This document shows positions 1 through 10,177 of a stretch of 64,000 bases of DNA, in pieces. The stretch's first letter is position 1. Every line of letters begins with the position of its first letter. The position numbers and the translations under genes were made by a program. The notes under the pieces were generated by a model that worked only from the letters and a program-made list of their open reading frames with translations, was not told where the DNA came from and searched no databases. The DNA comes from Pseudomonas botevensis (lineage in GTDB: Bacteria; Pseudomonadota; Gammaproteobacteria; Pseudomonadales; Pseudomonadaceae): contig NZ_JAHTKI010000004.1 in assembly GCF_019145475.1 (NCBI RefSeq), positions 124,001 through 188,000 on the forward strand, given 5' to 3'.

Positions 1-801
1 CATCTTCTCGCCATTGATACGGATCATGCCGCAATGCATCCACGCATTGGCGTAGGTCTTGCCGGTGGCCGCTTCGCTCTGGGCGATTTCGTTCTCGTGG
101 TGCGGGAACTCCAGGTCGCTGCCGCCGCCATGAATGTCGAACGTCTCGCCGAGGCAGCAGGTGGACATCACCGAGCACTCGATGTGCCAGCCCGGACGCC
201 CGGCGCCCCACGGCGATTCCCAGCTCGGCTCGCCCGGCTTGGCGGCTTTCCACAGGACGAAGTCCAGCGGATCCTGCTTCGACTCGTCGACCTCGATCCG
301 CGCACCGATGCGCAGGTCTTCGATCTTCTTGCGCGACAGCTTGCCGTAGCCCATGAACTTCGCAACGCGGTAGTACACGTCGCCATTGCCCGGTGCGTAA
401 GCGTAGCCCTTGTCGATCAGGGTCTGGATCATCGCGTGCATGCCCGGAATGTGATCCGTGGCGCGCGGTTCCATGTCCGGCTTCTGGATGTTCAGGCGCG
501 CTTCGTCTTCGTGCATCGCGGCGATCATGCGCTCGGTCAACGCTTCGAACGACTCACCGTTCTCGTTGGCCCGGTTGATGATCTTGTCGTCGATGTCGGT
601 GATGTTGCGCACATAGGTCAGGTCATAACCGCTGAACCGCAACCAGCGGGTCACCAGGTCGAACGCGACCATGCTGCGGCCGTGGCCGAGGTGGCAGAAG
701 TCGTACACGGTCATGCCGCACACGTACATACGCACCTTGTTGCCATCCAGCGGCTTGAAGACTTCTTTGCTCTTGGTGAGCGTGTTGTAGATCGTAAGCA
801 C
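1..801 (-). CDS. cysS: Cysteinyl-tRNA synthetase (N-terminal 267 residues, runs off left edge)
   Basis: Charges tRNA-Cys with cysteine in the cytoplasm. The reading frame starts at a GTG at 801 ([13 protein letters not shown]) and runs to the window edge. Visible class I features are the first zinc cysteine and nucleotide-binding stretch [16 protein letters not shown], where HLGH is the HIGH-type motif, then the [10 protein letters not shown] and [14 protein letters not shown] zinc-site segments. The last residues seen are INGEKM, so the edge cuts the KMSKS loop itself. It lies 20 bp downstream of glnS on the same strand, so the two synthetase genes are probably co-transcribed. The GTG start is inferred from homology; GGAAAC lies just upstream. 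Confidence 0.96.
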   Translation of the reverse strand, partial: MLTIYNTLTKSKEVFKPLDGNKVRMYVCGMTVYDFCHLGHGRSMVAFDLVTRWLRFSGYDLTYVRNITDIDDKIINRANENGESFEALTERMIAAMHEDEARLNIQKPDMEPRATDHIPGMHAMIQTLIDKGYAYAPGNGDVYYRVAKFMGYGKLSRKKIEDLRIGARIEVDESKQDPLDFVLWKAAKPGEPSWESPWGAGRPGWHIECSVMSTCCLGETFDIHGGGSDLEFPHHENEIAQSEAATGKTYANAWMHCGMIRINGEKM

Positions 802-821
802 GTTGTTTCCTTGAGACTTGA

Positions 822-2522
<1,701 letters not shown>

Positions 2523-2625
2523 AGGATCCTTGAACGTACAGTGCGCGGCCGGGACACGGGCCTGACAAAACAAAGCCGCTATCATAGCCGATGCTGTCAA
2601 GCCGCTGACAGAGCAGGCCCAAAAT

Positions 2626-2650
2626 CAGGTGCGTTTAATGCACCTGTTTT
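2626..2650. terminator. Terminator-like hairpin between divergent glnS and ppiB
   Basis: The perfect 7-bp arms CAGGTGC (2626-2632) and GCACCTG (2640-2646) enclose the loop GTTTAAT. The hairpin is flanked by AAAA on the left and TTTT on the right, so it resembles an intrinsic terminator on both strands. It sits upstream of both neighbouring genes, where a terminator is unexpected; it could be a leader attenuator or a protein-binding palindrome. Confidence 0.45.
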
Positions 2651-2785
2651 GAAAAACAGCCTCGAATTTCGCGTCTGTCACGCTAAACTGCGCACCTTGG
2701 CCGAAACAGGCTGAACCGGTTGCGGGGCCGAATGTCCCAAAACCACGAATTCCTTATAAATGCTTCACTTATAAAGAGCACGATC

Positions 2786-3289
2786 ATGACCCAAGTCAAA
2801 CTGACCACCAACTACGGTGACATCGTCATCGAACTGAACGCTGAAAAAGCCCCGGTCACCGCGGCCAACTTCATCGAGTACGTTAAGAAAGGTCATTACG
2901 AGAACGTGGTGTTCCACCGTGTGATCAAGGGCTTCATGATCCAGGGCGGCGGTTTCGAACCTGGCATGCAGGAAAAGAAAGACAAGAGCCCGAGCATCCA
3001 GAACGAAGCCGACAACGGCCTGAAGAACGACAAGTACACCATCGCCATGGCCCGTACCATGGATCCGCATTCGGCGTCGGCGCAGTTCTTCATCAACGCC
3101 TCCGACAACAGCTTCCTCAACCACACCGCCAAGACCGCCCAGGGCTGGGGTTACGCCGTATTCGGCAAAGTGGTTGAAGGCACCGACGTTGTCGACAAGA
3201 TCGAAGGCGTTTCCACCACTTCCAAGGCAGGCCACCAGGACGTTCCAAAAGACGACGTGATCATCGAGAAAGCCGAGATCATTGAGTGA
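2786..3289 (+). CDS. ppiB: Peptidyl-prolyl cis-trans isomerase B (cyclophilin)
   Basis: Cytoplasmic cyclophilin that speeds cis-trans isomerisation of X-Pro bonds during folding. The product is 167 aa, close to the usual 164 for PpiB. The catalytic core is visible as [16 protein letters not shown] (active-site Arg in FHRV), then [11 protein letters not shown] and [11 protein letters not shown]. There is no signal peptide, which separates it from periplasmic PpiA. The ATG at 2786 ([11 protein letters not shown]) is the family start; an in-frame extension to 2720 lacks conservation. Its TGA overlaps the GTG of lpxH in the sequence GTGA, so the two genes are translationally coupled. Confidence 0.97.
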   Translation: MTQVKLTTNYGDIVIELNAEKAPVTAANFIEYVKKGHYENVVFHRVIKGFMIQGGGFEPGMQEKKDKSPSIQNEADNGLKNDKYTIAMARTMDPHSASAQFFINASDNSFLNHTAKTAQGWGYAVFGKVVEGTDVVDKIEGVSTTSKAGHQDVPKDDVIIEKAEIIE

Positions 3290-4032
3290 TACTGCTGATT
3301 TCAGACTTGCATCTGGAAGAGGAGCGCCCGGACATCACCCGGGCGTTTCTGGATTTGCTCGCCGGACGCGCCCGCTCGGCGAGTGCGTTGTACATCCTGG
3401 GCGACTTTTTCGAGGCGTGGATCGGCGACGATGCCATGACCCCTTTCCAGCGCTCCATCTGCCAGGCCCTGCGTGAACTGAGCGACAGCGGCACGGCGAT
3501 TTTTCTGATGCACGGCAATCGCGACTTCATGCTGGGCCAGGCCTTCTGCAAACAGGCCGGTTGCACCCTGCTGAAGGATCCGAGTGTCGTGCAGTTTTAC
3601 GACGAGCCCGTCCTGCTGATGCACGGCGACAGTCTCTGCACCCGCGACGAAGCCTATATGAAGCTGCGCCGCTACCTGCGCAACCCGATCACCCTGTTCA
3701 TCCTGCGCCACCTGCCCTTGCGCACCCGGCACAAACTGGCGCGCAAACTGCGCAGCGAGAGCCGGGCGCAGACGCGGATGAAGGCCAATGACATTGTCGA
3801 TGTCACGCCGGAGGAAATTCCGCGGATCATGCAGGAATACGGCGTGAAAACCCTGATTCACGGGCATACCCATCGTCCGGCCATCCACAAGCTGCAGCTT
3901 GGCGAACAAGCGGCCAAGCGGATTGTGCTGGGGGATTGGGATCGTCAGGGGTGGGCGTTGCAGGTGGATGAGAACGGGTTTGCGTTGGCGCCGTTTGATT
4001 TTGCGCCGCCGTTGGGATTGCCGCACAGCTGA
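3286..4032 (+). CDS. lpxH: UDP-2,3-diacylglucosamine diphosphatase
   Basis: Hydrolyses UDP-2,3-diacylglucosamine to lipid X and UMP at the inner membrane, the fourth step of lipid A synthesis. The product is 248 aa, typical for LpxH. Metallophosphoesterase motifs appear in order: DLHL (residues 7-10), [29 protein letters not shown] and a C-terminal LIHGHTHRP. The start is a GTG at 3286 that overlaps the ppiB stop by four bases. The ppiB-lpxH pairing is also found in enterobacteria. Confidence 0.97.
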   Translation: MILLISDLHLEEERPDITRAFLDLLAGRARSASALYILGDFFEAWIGDDAMTPFQRSICQALRELSDSGTAIFLMHGNRDFMLGQAFCKQAGCTLLKDPSVVQFYDEPVLLMHGDSLCTRDEAYMKLRRYLRNPITLFILRHLPLRTRHKLARKLRSESRAQTRMKANDIVDVTPEEIPRIMQEYGVKTLIHGHTHRPAIHKLQLGEQAAKRIVLGDWDRQGWALQVDENGFALAPFDFAPPLGLPHS

Positions 4033-4040
4033 AGCCCCCT

Positions 4041-4190
4041 CACCCCAGCCCTCTCGCCCAAGGGGGCGAGTGAGAAAGGGAGCAGAGCCTTGTGCTTTTC
4101 AAACCTGAGTTCGACTGAGGATTTTCAGGTCGGCGTACGTCGAAAGAACACCTGGGTCAGCCCCCGCTCCCTCCGGGAGAGCGGGCTTTG
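4041..4190. repeat. Intergenic inverted-repeat element between lpxH and emrB
   Basis: This 150-bp stretch separates two convergent genes. Its left end has a hairpin CTCGCCC/GGGCGAG (4053-4059 and 4064-4070) inside a CCCTCACCCCAGCCCTC context. Its right end has CCCGCTCCC pairing with GGGAGAGCGGG (4163-4185). The motif CACCCCAGCCCTCTC is, to my knowledge, a recurrent intergenic repeat in fluorescent pseudomonads. It could terminate transcription from both sides. Confidence 0.55.
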
Positions 4191-4203
4191 GCGCTCTGCC
4201 ACC

Positions 4204-5733
4204 TTAATGACCGGACGCCGCCGGCCCCGCCTTCGCCGCAAACGGCGGCTTCGCCAGCCACACAATCAGAATCAAGCCCATGAACCCCCAGCCCAGCAAC
4301 GTGAAGTAATCCACGGTGGAGAGCATGTACGCCTGACTGGTCAGCACATGATCGAGTTGCGCATACGCCGGGTTGCTCGCCCCGCCCAACTGGTTCAGCG
4401 CCTCGCGGGTCGCCGGTTCATAGGTGCTGATGCTTTCGCTCATGTAGGCATGGTGCTGATCGGCCCGACGGATCCAGATCCAGGTGGTCAGCGACGCTGC
4501 AAAGCTGCCGCCCAGGGTCCGCAGAAAGGTTGCCAGGCCCGCGCCGTCGGCAATCTGGTGCGGTGGCAGGTCCGACATCAGGATGCTCAGGGTCGGCATG
4601 AAGAACAGCGCCACGCCGATGCCCATGAACAGTTGCACCAGCGCGATATGCTGGAAGTCCACCTCGTTGGTGAATTCACCGCGCATGAAGCAGCTCAGGC
4701 CAATCGCCAGGAATGCAATTCCGGCCAGCAGGCGCAGGTCGAACTTGTGCGCGTACTTGCCGACAAACGGCGACAGCAGCACCGGCAGAATCCCGATCGG
4801 CGCCACCGCCAGCCCGGCCCAGGTCGCGGTGTAGCCCATCTGGGTCTGCAACCACTGCGGCAGGATCAGGTTGATGCCGAAGAATCCGGCATACCCCAGC
4901 ACCAGCACCAGAGTGCCGATGCGGAAGTTGCGGTAAGCGAACAGCCGCAGATTGACCACCGGATGCCGGTCGGTCATCTCCCAGATCACGAACACCGCCA
5001 GGGCAATCGCCGAAATCGCCGCACCGATGAGGATGAAGTTCGATTCGAACCAGTCCAGGTCATTGCCCTTGTCGAGGATCACCTGCAACGCGCCGACCCC
5101 GATAATCAGCGTGATCAGGCCCACGTAGTCCATCGGTTGACGACTGGTGACCACCGGGCGCTTCGCCAACTGCGAACGCACGACCATCACCGCGAAGATC
5201 CCGATCGGCACGTTGATGAAGAAAATCCACGGCCAACTGTAACTGTCGGTGATCCAGCCGCCGAGAATCGGCCCGGCAATCGGCGCCACCACCGTGACCA
5301 TCGCCAGCAACGCCAGGGCCATGCCGCGCCTGGCGGGGGGATAAACCGCGATCAATAGTGTCTGGGTCATCGGGTACAACGGCCCGGCCACCAGGCCTTG
5401 CAGGACGCGGAAGCCGATCAGTTCCGGCATCGACGTCGAAATGCCGCACAGGAACGACGCCAGAACGAACAGGATCGTTGCCCAGAGAAACAGCTTCACC
5501 TCACCGAACCGCCGGCTCAACCAACCGGTCAGCGGCAGCGCGATGGCGTTGCTCACGGCGAACGAGGTGATGACCCAGGTGCCCTGCTCCGAACTCACCC
5601 CCAGGTTGCCGGAAATGGTCGGCAGCGCCACGTTGGCGATGGTGGTGTCGAGCACTTGCATGAAGGTCGCCAGCGACAGGCCGATGGTGCTGAGCACCAG
5701 GCTGGGCGGCGAAAAAGAGGCGTTATTGCTCAT
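4204..5733 (-). CDS. emrB: EmrB/QacA-type MFS drug exporter (DHA2, 14 TM)
   Basis: Inner-membrane proton/drug antiporter, the pump of a tripartite efflux system. The product is 509 aa, matching the DHA2 family with about 14 hydrophobic segments. Early motifs are FMQVLDTTIANVALPTISGNLG (the Asp of motif D1 in TM1) and GWLSRRFGEVKLFL (motif A loop). GPLYPMTQTLL and GPILGGWITDSYSWPWIFFINVPIG form the family-specific motif C region. The start ATG at 5733 is preceded by AAAGGA. It is the last gene of an operon with the MarR regulator, the outer-membrane factor and emrA. The substrate cannot be read from sequence. Confidence 0.93.
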   Translation of the reverse strand: MSNNASFSPPSLVLSTIGLSLATFMQVLDTTIANVALPTISGNLGVSSEQGTWVITSFAVSNAIALPLTGWLSRRFGEVKLFLWATILFVLASFLCGISTSMPELIGFRVLQGLVAGPLYPMTQTLLIAVYPPARRGMALALLAMVTVVAPIAGPILGGWITDSYSWPWIFFINVPIGIFAVMVVRSQLAKRPVVTSRQPMDYVGLITLIIGVGALQVILDKGNDLDWFESNFILIGAAISAIALAVFVIWEMTDRHPVVNLRLFAYRNFRIGTLVLVLGYAGFFGINLILPQWLQTQMGYTATWAGLAVAPIGILPVLLSPFVGKYAHKFDLRLLAGIAFLAIGLSCFMRGEFTNEVDFQHIALVQLFMGIGVALFFMPTLSILMSDLPPHQIADGAGLATFLRTLGGSFAASLTTWIWIRRADQHHAYMSESISTYEPATREALNQLGGASNPAYAQLDHVLTSQAYMLSTVDYFTLLGWGFMGLILIVWLAKPPFAAKAGPAASGH

Positions 5734-5798
5734 CGCGAATCCTTTGGAACTCGGCAGGCGCCGCGTCCGTCACGGGACGCGGCGAGGGGATCGGCGAA

Positions 5799-7001
5799 TC
5801 AGCGTTGCGCGGTCTTGCTGACCGCAGCGCTGTTGTCGTGGATCAACTGGGTGATCATGGCGTCGGCTTCGGCCAGTTGGCGGTCGTAGACGTTGGTGCT
5901 GAACGAGGCCTGTTGCGGCGGTTGCTGGGCCAGCACCGGACCGCTCTGGTCATGCAGGTTGACTTCGACGGTGGTCGACAGACCGACACGCAGCGGATGT
6001 TTGGCCAGCTCTTCGGCGTTGACGTGAATCCGCACCGGCACCCGTTGCACGATCTTGATCCAGTTGCCGGTGGCGTTCTGCGCGGGCAGCAAGGCAAACG
6101 CGCTGCCGGTGCCGGCGCCGAGGCTGTCGACGGTGCCGTGGAATTTCACGTCGCTGCCGTAGATGTCGGACTCGATGTCCACCGGTTGGCCGATGCGCAT
6201 GTCACGCAGTTGGGTTTCCTTGAAGTTGGCATCGATCCACACCTGATCCAGCGGAATCACTGCCATCAGCGCCGTACCCGGCTGCACCCGCTGACCGAGT
6301 TGCACGGTGCGCTTGGCGACATAACCGGTGACCGGTGCAATCAGCGTGCTGCGAGCGTTGTTCAGGTACGCCTGACGCAGTTCCGCAGCGGCAGCCATCA
6401 CGTCGGGGTGTGACGACACCACGGTGTCATCGACCAGCGCGCTGGTGGTTTTCAATTGTTGTTTGGCATTGGCCAGGGCGTTTTGCGCCGAGGTCAGATC
6501 GTCACGGGCGTGGGACAGTTCTTCCTGGGAAATCGCCCCGCCGGCGGCGAGATTTTTCCGCCGGTTGAAGTTGTCCTGAGCCTTCTGCACTTCGGCCTGC
6601 TGGGCGTTGACCTGAGCCTTCATGCCATCGACGTTGCTGTACAGACCGCGCACCTGACGCACGGTGCGCGCCAGTTTGGCCTGGGCACTCTGCAGACCGA
6701 CTTCGGCGTCGTTCGGGTCGAAGTTGATCAGCACCTGGCCTTCATGCACCAGATCGCCGTCATCGGCGCCAATGCTGACGACGGTGCCGGTGACCAGCGG
6801 CGTGATCTCCACCACGTTGCCATTGACGTAGGCGTCGTCGGTGCTTTCGGCCCAGCGTCCGATGTACTCGTAATACGCCCAGACGCCGGCACCGGCGAGG
6901 GCAACAACAAGGGCCAGCACCAGCAGCATCACTTTGCGTTTACGCGGATTGCCGGCGTCTTGCGGGTTTTCCTGGGTTTGGGTGTTTTCGGCAGTGGCCA
7001 T
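5799..7001 (-). CDS. emrA: EmrA/HlyD-type membrane fusion protein
   Basis: Periplasmic adaptor linking the EmrB pump to the outer-membrane channel. The product is 400 aa: a cytoplasmic N-tail, one TM anchor around residues 24-46 (VMLLVLALVVALAGAGVWAYYEY), and a lipoyl half-motif (WAESTDDAYVNGNVVEITPLVTGTV). A long alpha-helical hairpin rich in Gln/Ala follows, then a beta-barrel domain (VQLGQRVQPGTALMAVIPLDQVWIDANFKETQLRDM, quoted here only as the landmark near residue 255). It lies 65 bp upstream of emrB and 15 bp downstream of the outer-membrane factor gene. Start ATG at 7001 follows AAGGTAA. Confidence 0.93.
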   Translation of the reverse strand: MATAENTQTQENPQDAGNPRKRKVMLLVLALVVALAGAGVWAYYEYIGRWAESTDDAYVNGNVVEITPLVTGTVVSIGADDGDLVHEGQVLINFDPNDAEVGLQSAQAKLARTVRQVRGLYSNVDGMKAQVNAQQAEVQKAQDNFNRRKNLAAGGAISQEELSHARDDLTSAQNALANAKQQLKTTSALVDDTVVSSHPDVMAAAAELRQAYLNNARSTLIAPVTGYVAKRTVQLGQRVQPGTALMAVIPLDQVWIDANFKETQLRDMRIGQPVDIESDIYGSDVKFHGTVDSLGAGTGSAFALLPAQNATGNWIKIVQRVPVRIHVNAEELAKHPLRVGLSTTVEVNLHDQSGPVLAQQPPQQASFSTNVYDRQLAEADAMITQLIHDNSAAVSKTAQR

Positions 7002-7016
7002 GACAATTACCTTGAA

Positions 7017-8486
7017 TTAGTTGTGCAGCGTGGCTGGGTTGGCGTTGGCTGCGGTCAGGGGTTCCCCCTGGAATCCGCCGCCCAGCGCTTGCATCAGTTG
7101 AATCGACAGGTCGATCTGCTCGGCATTCAGGGTCGCCAACTGGCGCTGGGCCTGAAGCAATTGCTGCTCGATGCTGAGCACGTCCAGGTAGTTGCCGATA
7201 CCGGAGCCGTAACGCTGGACGACGGTGTTGTAGGAATCCTGGGCTACGTCGGTCGCGTGCTGCTGGGCGCCGATCTGGCGGCCGATGTCACGCAACTGGT
7301 TGATGGTGTCGCTGACATCGCCGAGGGCTTTCACCAGGCTTTTGTTGTACTGCGCCACCGCCAGATCGTAATCGGCGTCGCGCGAGTCGAGGTTGGCGCG
7401 CAGGCGTCCACCATCGAAGATCGGCACCGAAATGGTCGGGGCAATGTTGAAGAAGCGACTGGCCGAGCCGAACATCGCGTCACCCAACAAGGATTCGGCA
7501 CCGGCGGCCGCCGTAAGGTTCAGGTTGGGATAGAACTGGGTCTTGGCCGCCGCAATGTCCTTGCTCGCCGCCTCGACACGCCAGCGCGCCGCCACCAGAT
7601 CCGGACGCCGTCCCAACAGTTCCGCCGGCAACACCGTTGGCAACGCCACGGCACTGGCTTGCAGGACTTTTGGCCGGGCGATTTCGTTGCCGCGATCCGG
7701 GCCTTTGCCGAGCAACACGGCCAGGGCGATTTTCGCGCTGTTCAGGCGTTTTTCGGCGTCGATCTGACTGGCTTCGGAGCTGGCTTCCAGGCTTTCGGTC
7801 TGCTGGAACTGGTACTGGCTGTCGATCCCGGAACTCAAGCGGCGCTGGCTCAGGTCGAGCAACTGGCGGGTACGTTTGAGGTCTTCATTGGCCAGGTCAT
7901 AGACGATGTGCGCTTCACCGAGGTCGCTGTAGGCCCGGGCCACATCGGCGGCGAGGGTCAATTGCGCGGCCTGGCGGTCGACTTCAACGGCGCGGGCCTG
8001 GCCAAGTGCGGCTTCCCAGGCGTCACGCTGGCCGCCCCAGAGGTCGAAGTTGTAATTGAAGCCGGCGCTGACGTCGCGCACGGTGGCGTAAGCATCGCCC
8101 TGACCGCGAGGATCCTGATCCTTGGCCAGTCGCGAACGGCTGATGCCGGCGCTGGCGTCGAGGGTCGGATAACGCGCGGCATCGGCGGCGTACGCGGCCG
8201 CGTTGGCCTGATGGGCACGGGCATCGGCGATCTGCATGTCCGGGTTGTCACGCAGGGCTTCACGGATCAGGCCGTCGAGTTGCGGATCGCCAAGGCTGGT
8301 CCACCAGTCGCTTTTCGGCCAGGCCGCCGGGGACAGGGTCACGCCGTTGAGCGATTGCCCGGTCTTGAGGGTTTTGGCATCAAGGTTTGTGCCTTGGGTG
8401 TCGAGGCCGCTGTAGTTGGCGCACCCGGCAAGCATCATCGCCGACAGCACCAGCGTCAGGCTGCTGCGCAAGGTTTTACTGCTCAT
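7017..8486 (-). CDS. NodT/OprM-family outer-membrane efflux lipoprotein
   Basis: Trimeric outer-membrane channel, the third part of the EmrAB-type pump. The product is 489 aa. It has a lipoprotein signal peptide with lipobox LAGC near residue 22 (MSSKTLRSSLTLVLSAMMLAGC) and the duplicated alpha-barrel repeats of the OEP family: SRSRLAKDQDPRG and RRLSSGIDSQYQFQQTES in the first half, RRPDLVAARWRVEAASKD and QRYGSGIGNYLDVLSIEQQ in the second. Its ATG overlaps the TGA of the upstream MarR gene by four bases (ATGA), so translation is coupled. Confidence 0.93.
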   Translation of the reverse strand: MSSKTLRSSLTLVLSAMMLAGCANYSGLDTQGTNLDAKTLKTGQSLNGVTLSPAAWPKSDWWTSLGDPQLDGLIREALRDNPDMQIADARAHQANAAAYAADAARYPTLDASAGISRSRLAKDQDPRGQGDAYATVRDVSAGFNYNFDLWGGQRDAWEAALGQARAVEVDRQAAQLTLAADVARAYSDLGEAHIVYDLANEDLKRTRQLLDLSQRRLSSGIDSQYQFQQTESLEASSEASQIDAEKRLNSAKIALAVLLGKGPDRGNEIARPKVLQASAVALPTVLPAELLGRRPDLVAARWRVEAASKDIAAAKTQFYPNLNLTAAAGAESLLGDAMFGSASRFFNIAPTISVPIFDGGRLRANLDSRDADYDLAVAQYNKSLVKALGDVSDTINQLRDIGRQIGAQQHATDVAQDSYNTVVQRYGSGIGNYLDVLSIEQQLLQAQRQLATLNAEQIDLSIQLMQALGGGFQGEPLTAANANPATLHN

Positions 8487-8956
8487 TTGTCACCTACCCG
8501 CAGAATGGTGATCGGATCACCCGCCGCCAGCAAAATTTTCTTGAGAATGTGTTCCAGGGTTTTCAACTCGTCCGGAGTAATCGCACCGGCCAGTTCATTC
8601 ATCGCGTCGGCGCCGATGTACGGCAGGCGATCAGCCAGTTGCTGGCCCTGCTCCGTCAGCTTCAACTGCACCTGACGGCGGTCGCCTTCGCTGCGTTGGC
8701 GAATCAGGAAGTCTTTCTGCTCCAGACGATCGAGCATGCGCGTCATCGAACCGCTGTCCAGGGACAGGTGCCGACACAGTTCGGCCGGGGTATCGACCCC
8801 GTACTGCGCCATGATGATCAACACCTTGAACTGCGCGGCGGTGATGCCGTGGGGTTCCATGTGGATGTCGATGATCTTGTCCTTGAGCAGCGCGGCCCGG
8901 CCCAGCAACAGGCCGAGATGACAATGTTTGAATCCGTCCGGGGTGAAATGCTTCAT
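8483..8956 (-). CDS. MarR-family transcriptional repressor of the efflux operon
   Basis: Winged-helix repressor, 157 aa. The helix-turn-helix lies in the stretch VDTPAELCRHLSLDSGSMTR, followed by the wing RQRSEGDRRQVQLKLTEQG, a strong MarR signature. It is the first gene of the operon and overlaps the outer-membrane gene by four bases, so it most likely autoregulates and controls the pump. The two palindromes described at 8971-9017 fit that role exactly. The gene order marR/outer-membrane factor/emrA/emrB resembles P. aeruginosa PA5157-PA5160. The inducer is unknown; phenolic or amphipathic ligands are common for this family. Confidence 0.94.
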   Translation of the reverse strand: MKHFTPDGFKHCHLGLLLGRAALLKDKIIDIHMEPHGITAAQFKVLIIMAQYGVDTPAELCRHLSLDSGSMTRMLDRLEQKDFLIRQRSEGDRRQVQLKLTEQGQQLADRLPYIGADAMNELAGAITPDELKTLEHILKKILLAAGDPITILRVGDK

Positions 8957-8970
8957 TTGCGCACCTAATA

Positions 8971-8984
8971 ACTGCCTAGGCAGT
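8971..8984. promoter_or_regulatory. MarR operator, downstream copy
   Basis: The perfect 14-bp palindrome ACTGCCTAGGCAGT lies around the expected transcription start of the marR-efflux operon. Together with the trailing GAATGT it repeats almost exactly 33 bp away. It is a candidate for binding of one MarR dimer. Confidence 0.85.
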
Positions 8985-8998
8985 GAATGTATGTCGAA

Positions 8999-9026
8999 AT
9001 ATTACTGCCTAGGCAGCGAATGTCAA
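8999..9026 (-). promoter_or_regulatory. Sigma70 promoter of the marR-efflux operon with operator in the spacer
   Basis: On the minus strand a consensus -35 TTGACA (9026-9021) is followed by a 16-bp spacer and -10 TAATAT (9004-8999). The spacer contains the second palindrome, with its 12-bp core CTGCCTAGGCAG at 9005-9016, so the repressor would sit directly between the two hexamers. The expected start is near 8992, leaving a leader of about 36 nt with AGGTG in front of the marR ATG. Confidence 0.85.
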
Positions 9027-9074
9027 ATGGAATAGTTAGCAGGCTTGGTAATCAGCCGATCAGCGGAAGGTTTC

Positions 9075-9115
9075 TCAGAATTGCCTGATGTCCACCGGCA
9101 GGCGGCGTGTTTAAC
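9075..9115 (+). promoter_or_regulatory. Candidate Roc-type box and promoter 1 (adhesin gene)
   Basis: The box TCAGAATTGCCTGA (9075-9088) is a dyad, TCAG facing CTGA, followed by TGT. A -10-like TTTAAC begins 21 bp further on (9110-9115). Nearly the same box with the same spacing precedes the first hybrid kinase and the pilin gene. No good -35 is present, as expected for an activator-dependent promoter. Confidence 0.55.
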
Positions 9116-9150
9116 GTACGGCGCTCTTTGGCCGACACGAACAGCCCTTC

Positions 9151-10122
9151 ATGAAGCGTCTAAAACTGCAACGCCCCCTGCTCACCTTGGTCACGGCGAC
9201 GTTGCTGACCTGCGCGGCGGACGCCCTGGCGGCGAACTGCACATTCGACGGCAGTCCCTCCACGCAAACACTTTCCTTCGGCGCAAGCCTGGCCAATGGT
9301 GGTATCTCTATCCCCGCCGATACGCCTGATGGCACGGTGGTCTACCAGGACACCGCACAACAATCGTCGTGGCACTACTGGAGATGCACGGCGACTTCAC
9401 AATATGGCGTGGCGGTCAATCCAGCCTTTGGCACCCCGGCCAGTTACGTCACGACCTTTCCCCTGGGCAAGACAGGGCTCTCGTTTCGGATCTGGATGGA
9501 TATGCTGGATCGCTATGAGCCATCGCTGTTTGCGATAAGCCCGAAAGGCTACGGCATCGCCTCGGGCACGGTGCGCCTGGAAATCATCAAGTCAGGCCCA
9601 TTGGCTGCGAATGTCACGGTTGCTGCCGGCAGCCTGGGAACCCTGCAATCAGGCGAGCTGATTCTGAATCGATTCAACCTCGCCAACGCCCTGGTGGTGA
9701 ATACGGCTTCCTGCCAGACCCCTTCCGTGCCCGTTGCCATGGGCGATGACTACCAACTCAATGAGTTTCGCGAAGCTGGCGCACACGCTCGCACGGTACG
9801 TTTCAACATTGGCCTGAACCAGTGCCAGACCGGCATCAAGAAAGTGACCTACTCGCTCAAGGCCAACACCCCGGTCATCGATGCGGCGAAAGGCATCGTC
9901 GCACTCAACGACAGTTCCACCGCCAAGGGCATCGGCCTGCAATTGATGAATGACGTCGGGCAGCCCATGGCCTTGAATACCACTTACCCGTTCAATGCCT
10001 TCACCACCACCGGCACGAGCTTCAAAATCCCCTTGACGGCGGCGTACTACCGCCTCGGGAAGGAGGAACCCCAGGCTGGCAGCGCCAACACCGAAGTGAC
10101 ATTCATCGTCAATTACCTGTGA
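9151..10122 (+). CDS. Fimbrial tip adhesin (two-domain, chaperone-usher type)
   Basis: Secreted pilus-tip protein, 323 aa. A Sec signal peptide ends at ADALA near residue 27. An N-terminal receptor-binding-like domain follows (ANCTFDGSPSTQTLSFGASLANG). The C-terminal pilin domain begins near residue 187 (VNTASCQTPSVPVAMGDDY) and carries the usual cysteine pair plus a terminal beta strand NTEVTFIVNYL suited to donor-strand exchange. It is unusual in lying at the far end of the locus, about 9 kb from the pilin, chaperone and usher genes, with the signalling genes in between. Its own promoter box at 9075 suggests co-regulation. The receptor is not predictable. Confidence 0.8.
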   Translation: MKRLKLQRPLLTLVTATLLTCAADALAANCTFDGSPSTQTLSFGASLANGGISIPADTPDGTVVYQDTAQQSSWHYWRCTATSQYGVAVNPAFGTPASYVTTFPLGKTGLSFRIWMDMLDRYEPSLFAISPKGYGIASGTVRLEIIKSGPLAANVTVAAGSLGTLQSGELILNRFNLANALVVNTASCQTPSVPVAMGDDYQLNEFREAGAHARTVRFNIGLNQCQTGIKKVTYSLKANTPVIDAAKGIVALNDSSTAKGIGLQLMNDVGQPMALNTTYPFNAFTTTGTSFKIPLTAAYYRLGKEEPQAGSANTEVTFIVNYL

Positions 10123-10128
10123 AGCCTT

Positions 10129-10169
10129 TAAGGATCGTCTGATGTTCGCAGTGCCTGGCCGTCCCTAAT
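10129..10169 (+). promoter_or_regulatory. Candidate Roc-type box and promoter 2 (first hybrid kinase)
   Basis: The box TAAGGATCGTCTGA (10129-10142) starts just after the adhesin stop codon and is followed by TGTT. A -10-like CCTAAT lies 21 bp downstream (10164-10169). If this promoter is real, transcription would begin close to the ATG at 10178, giving an almost leaderless mRNA. Confidence 0.5.
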
Positions 10170-10177
10170 GTGCCGGG

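Noticed and set aside
6456..8675. Plus-strand open frame of about 739 codons opposite emrA and the outer-membrane factor
   Set aside because: It spans three real minus-strand genes and shows no domain or signal; a frame shadow.
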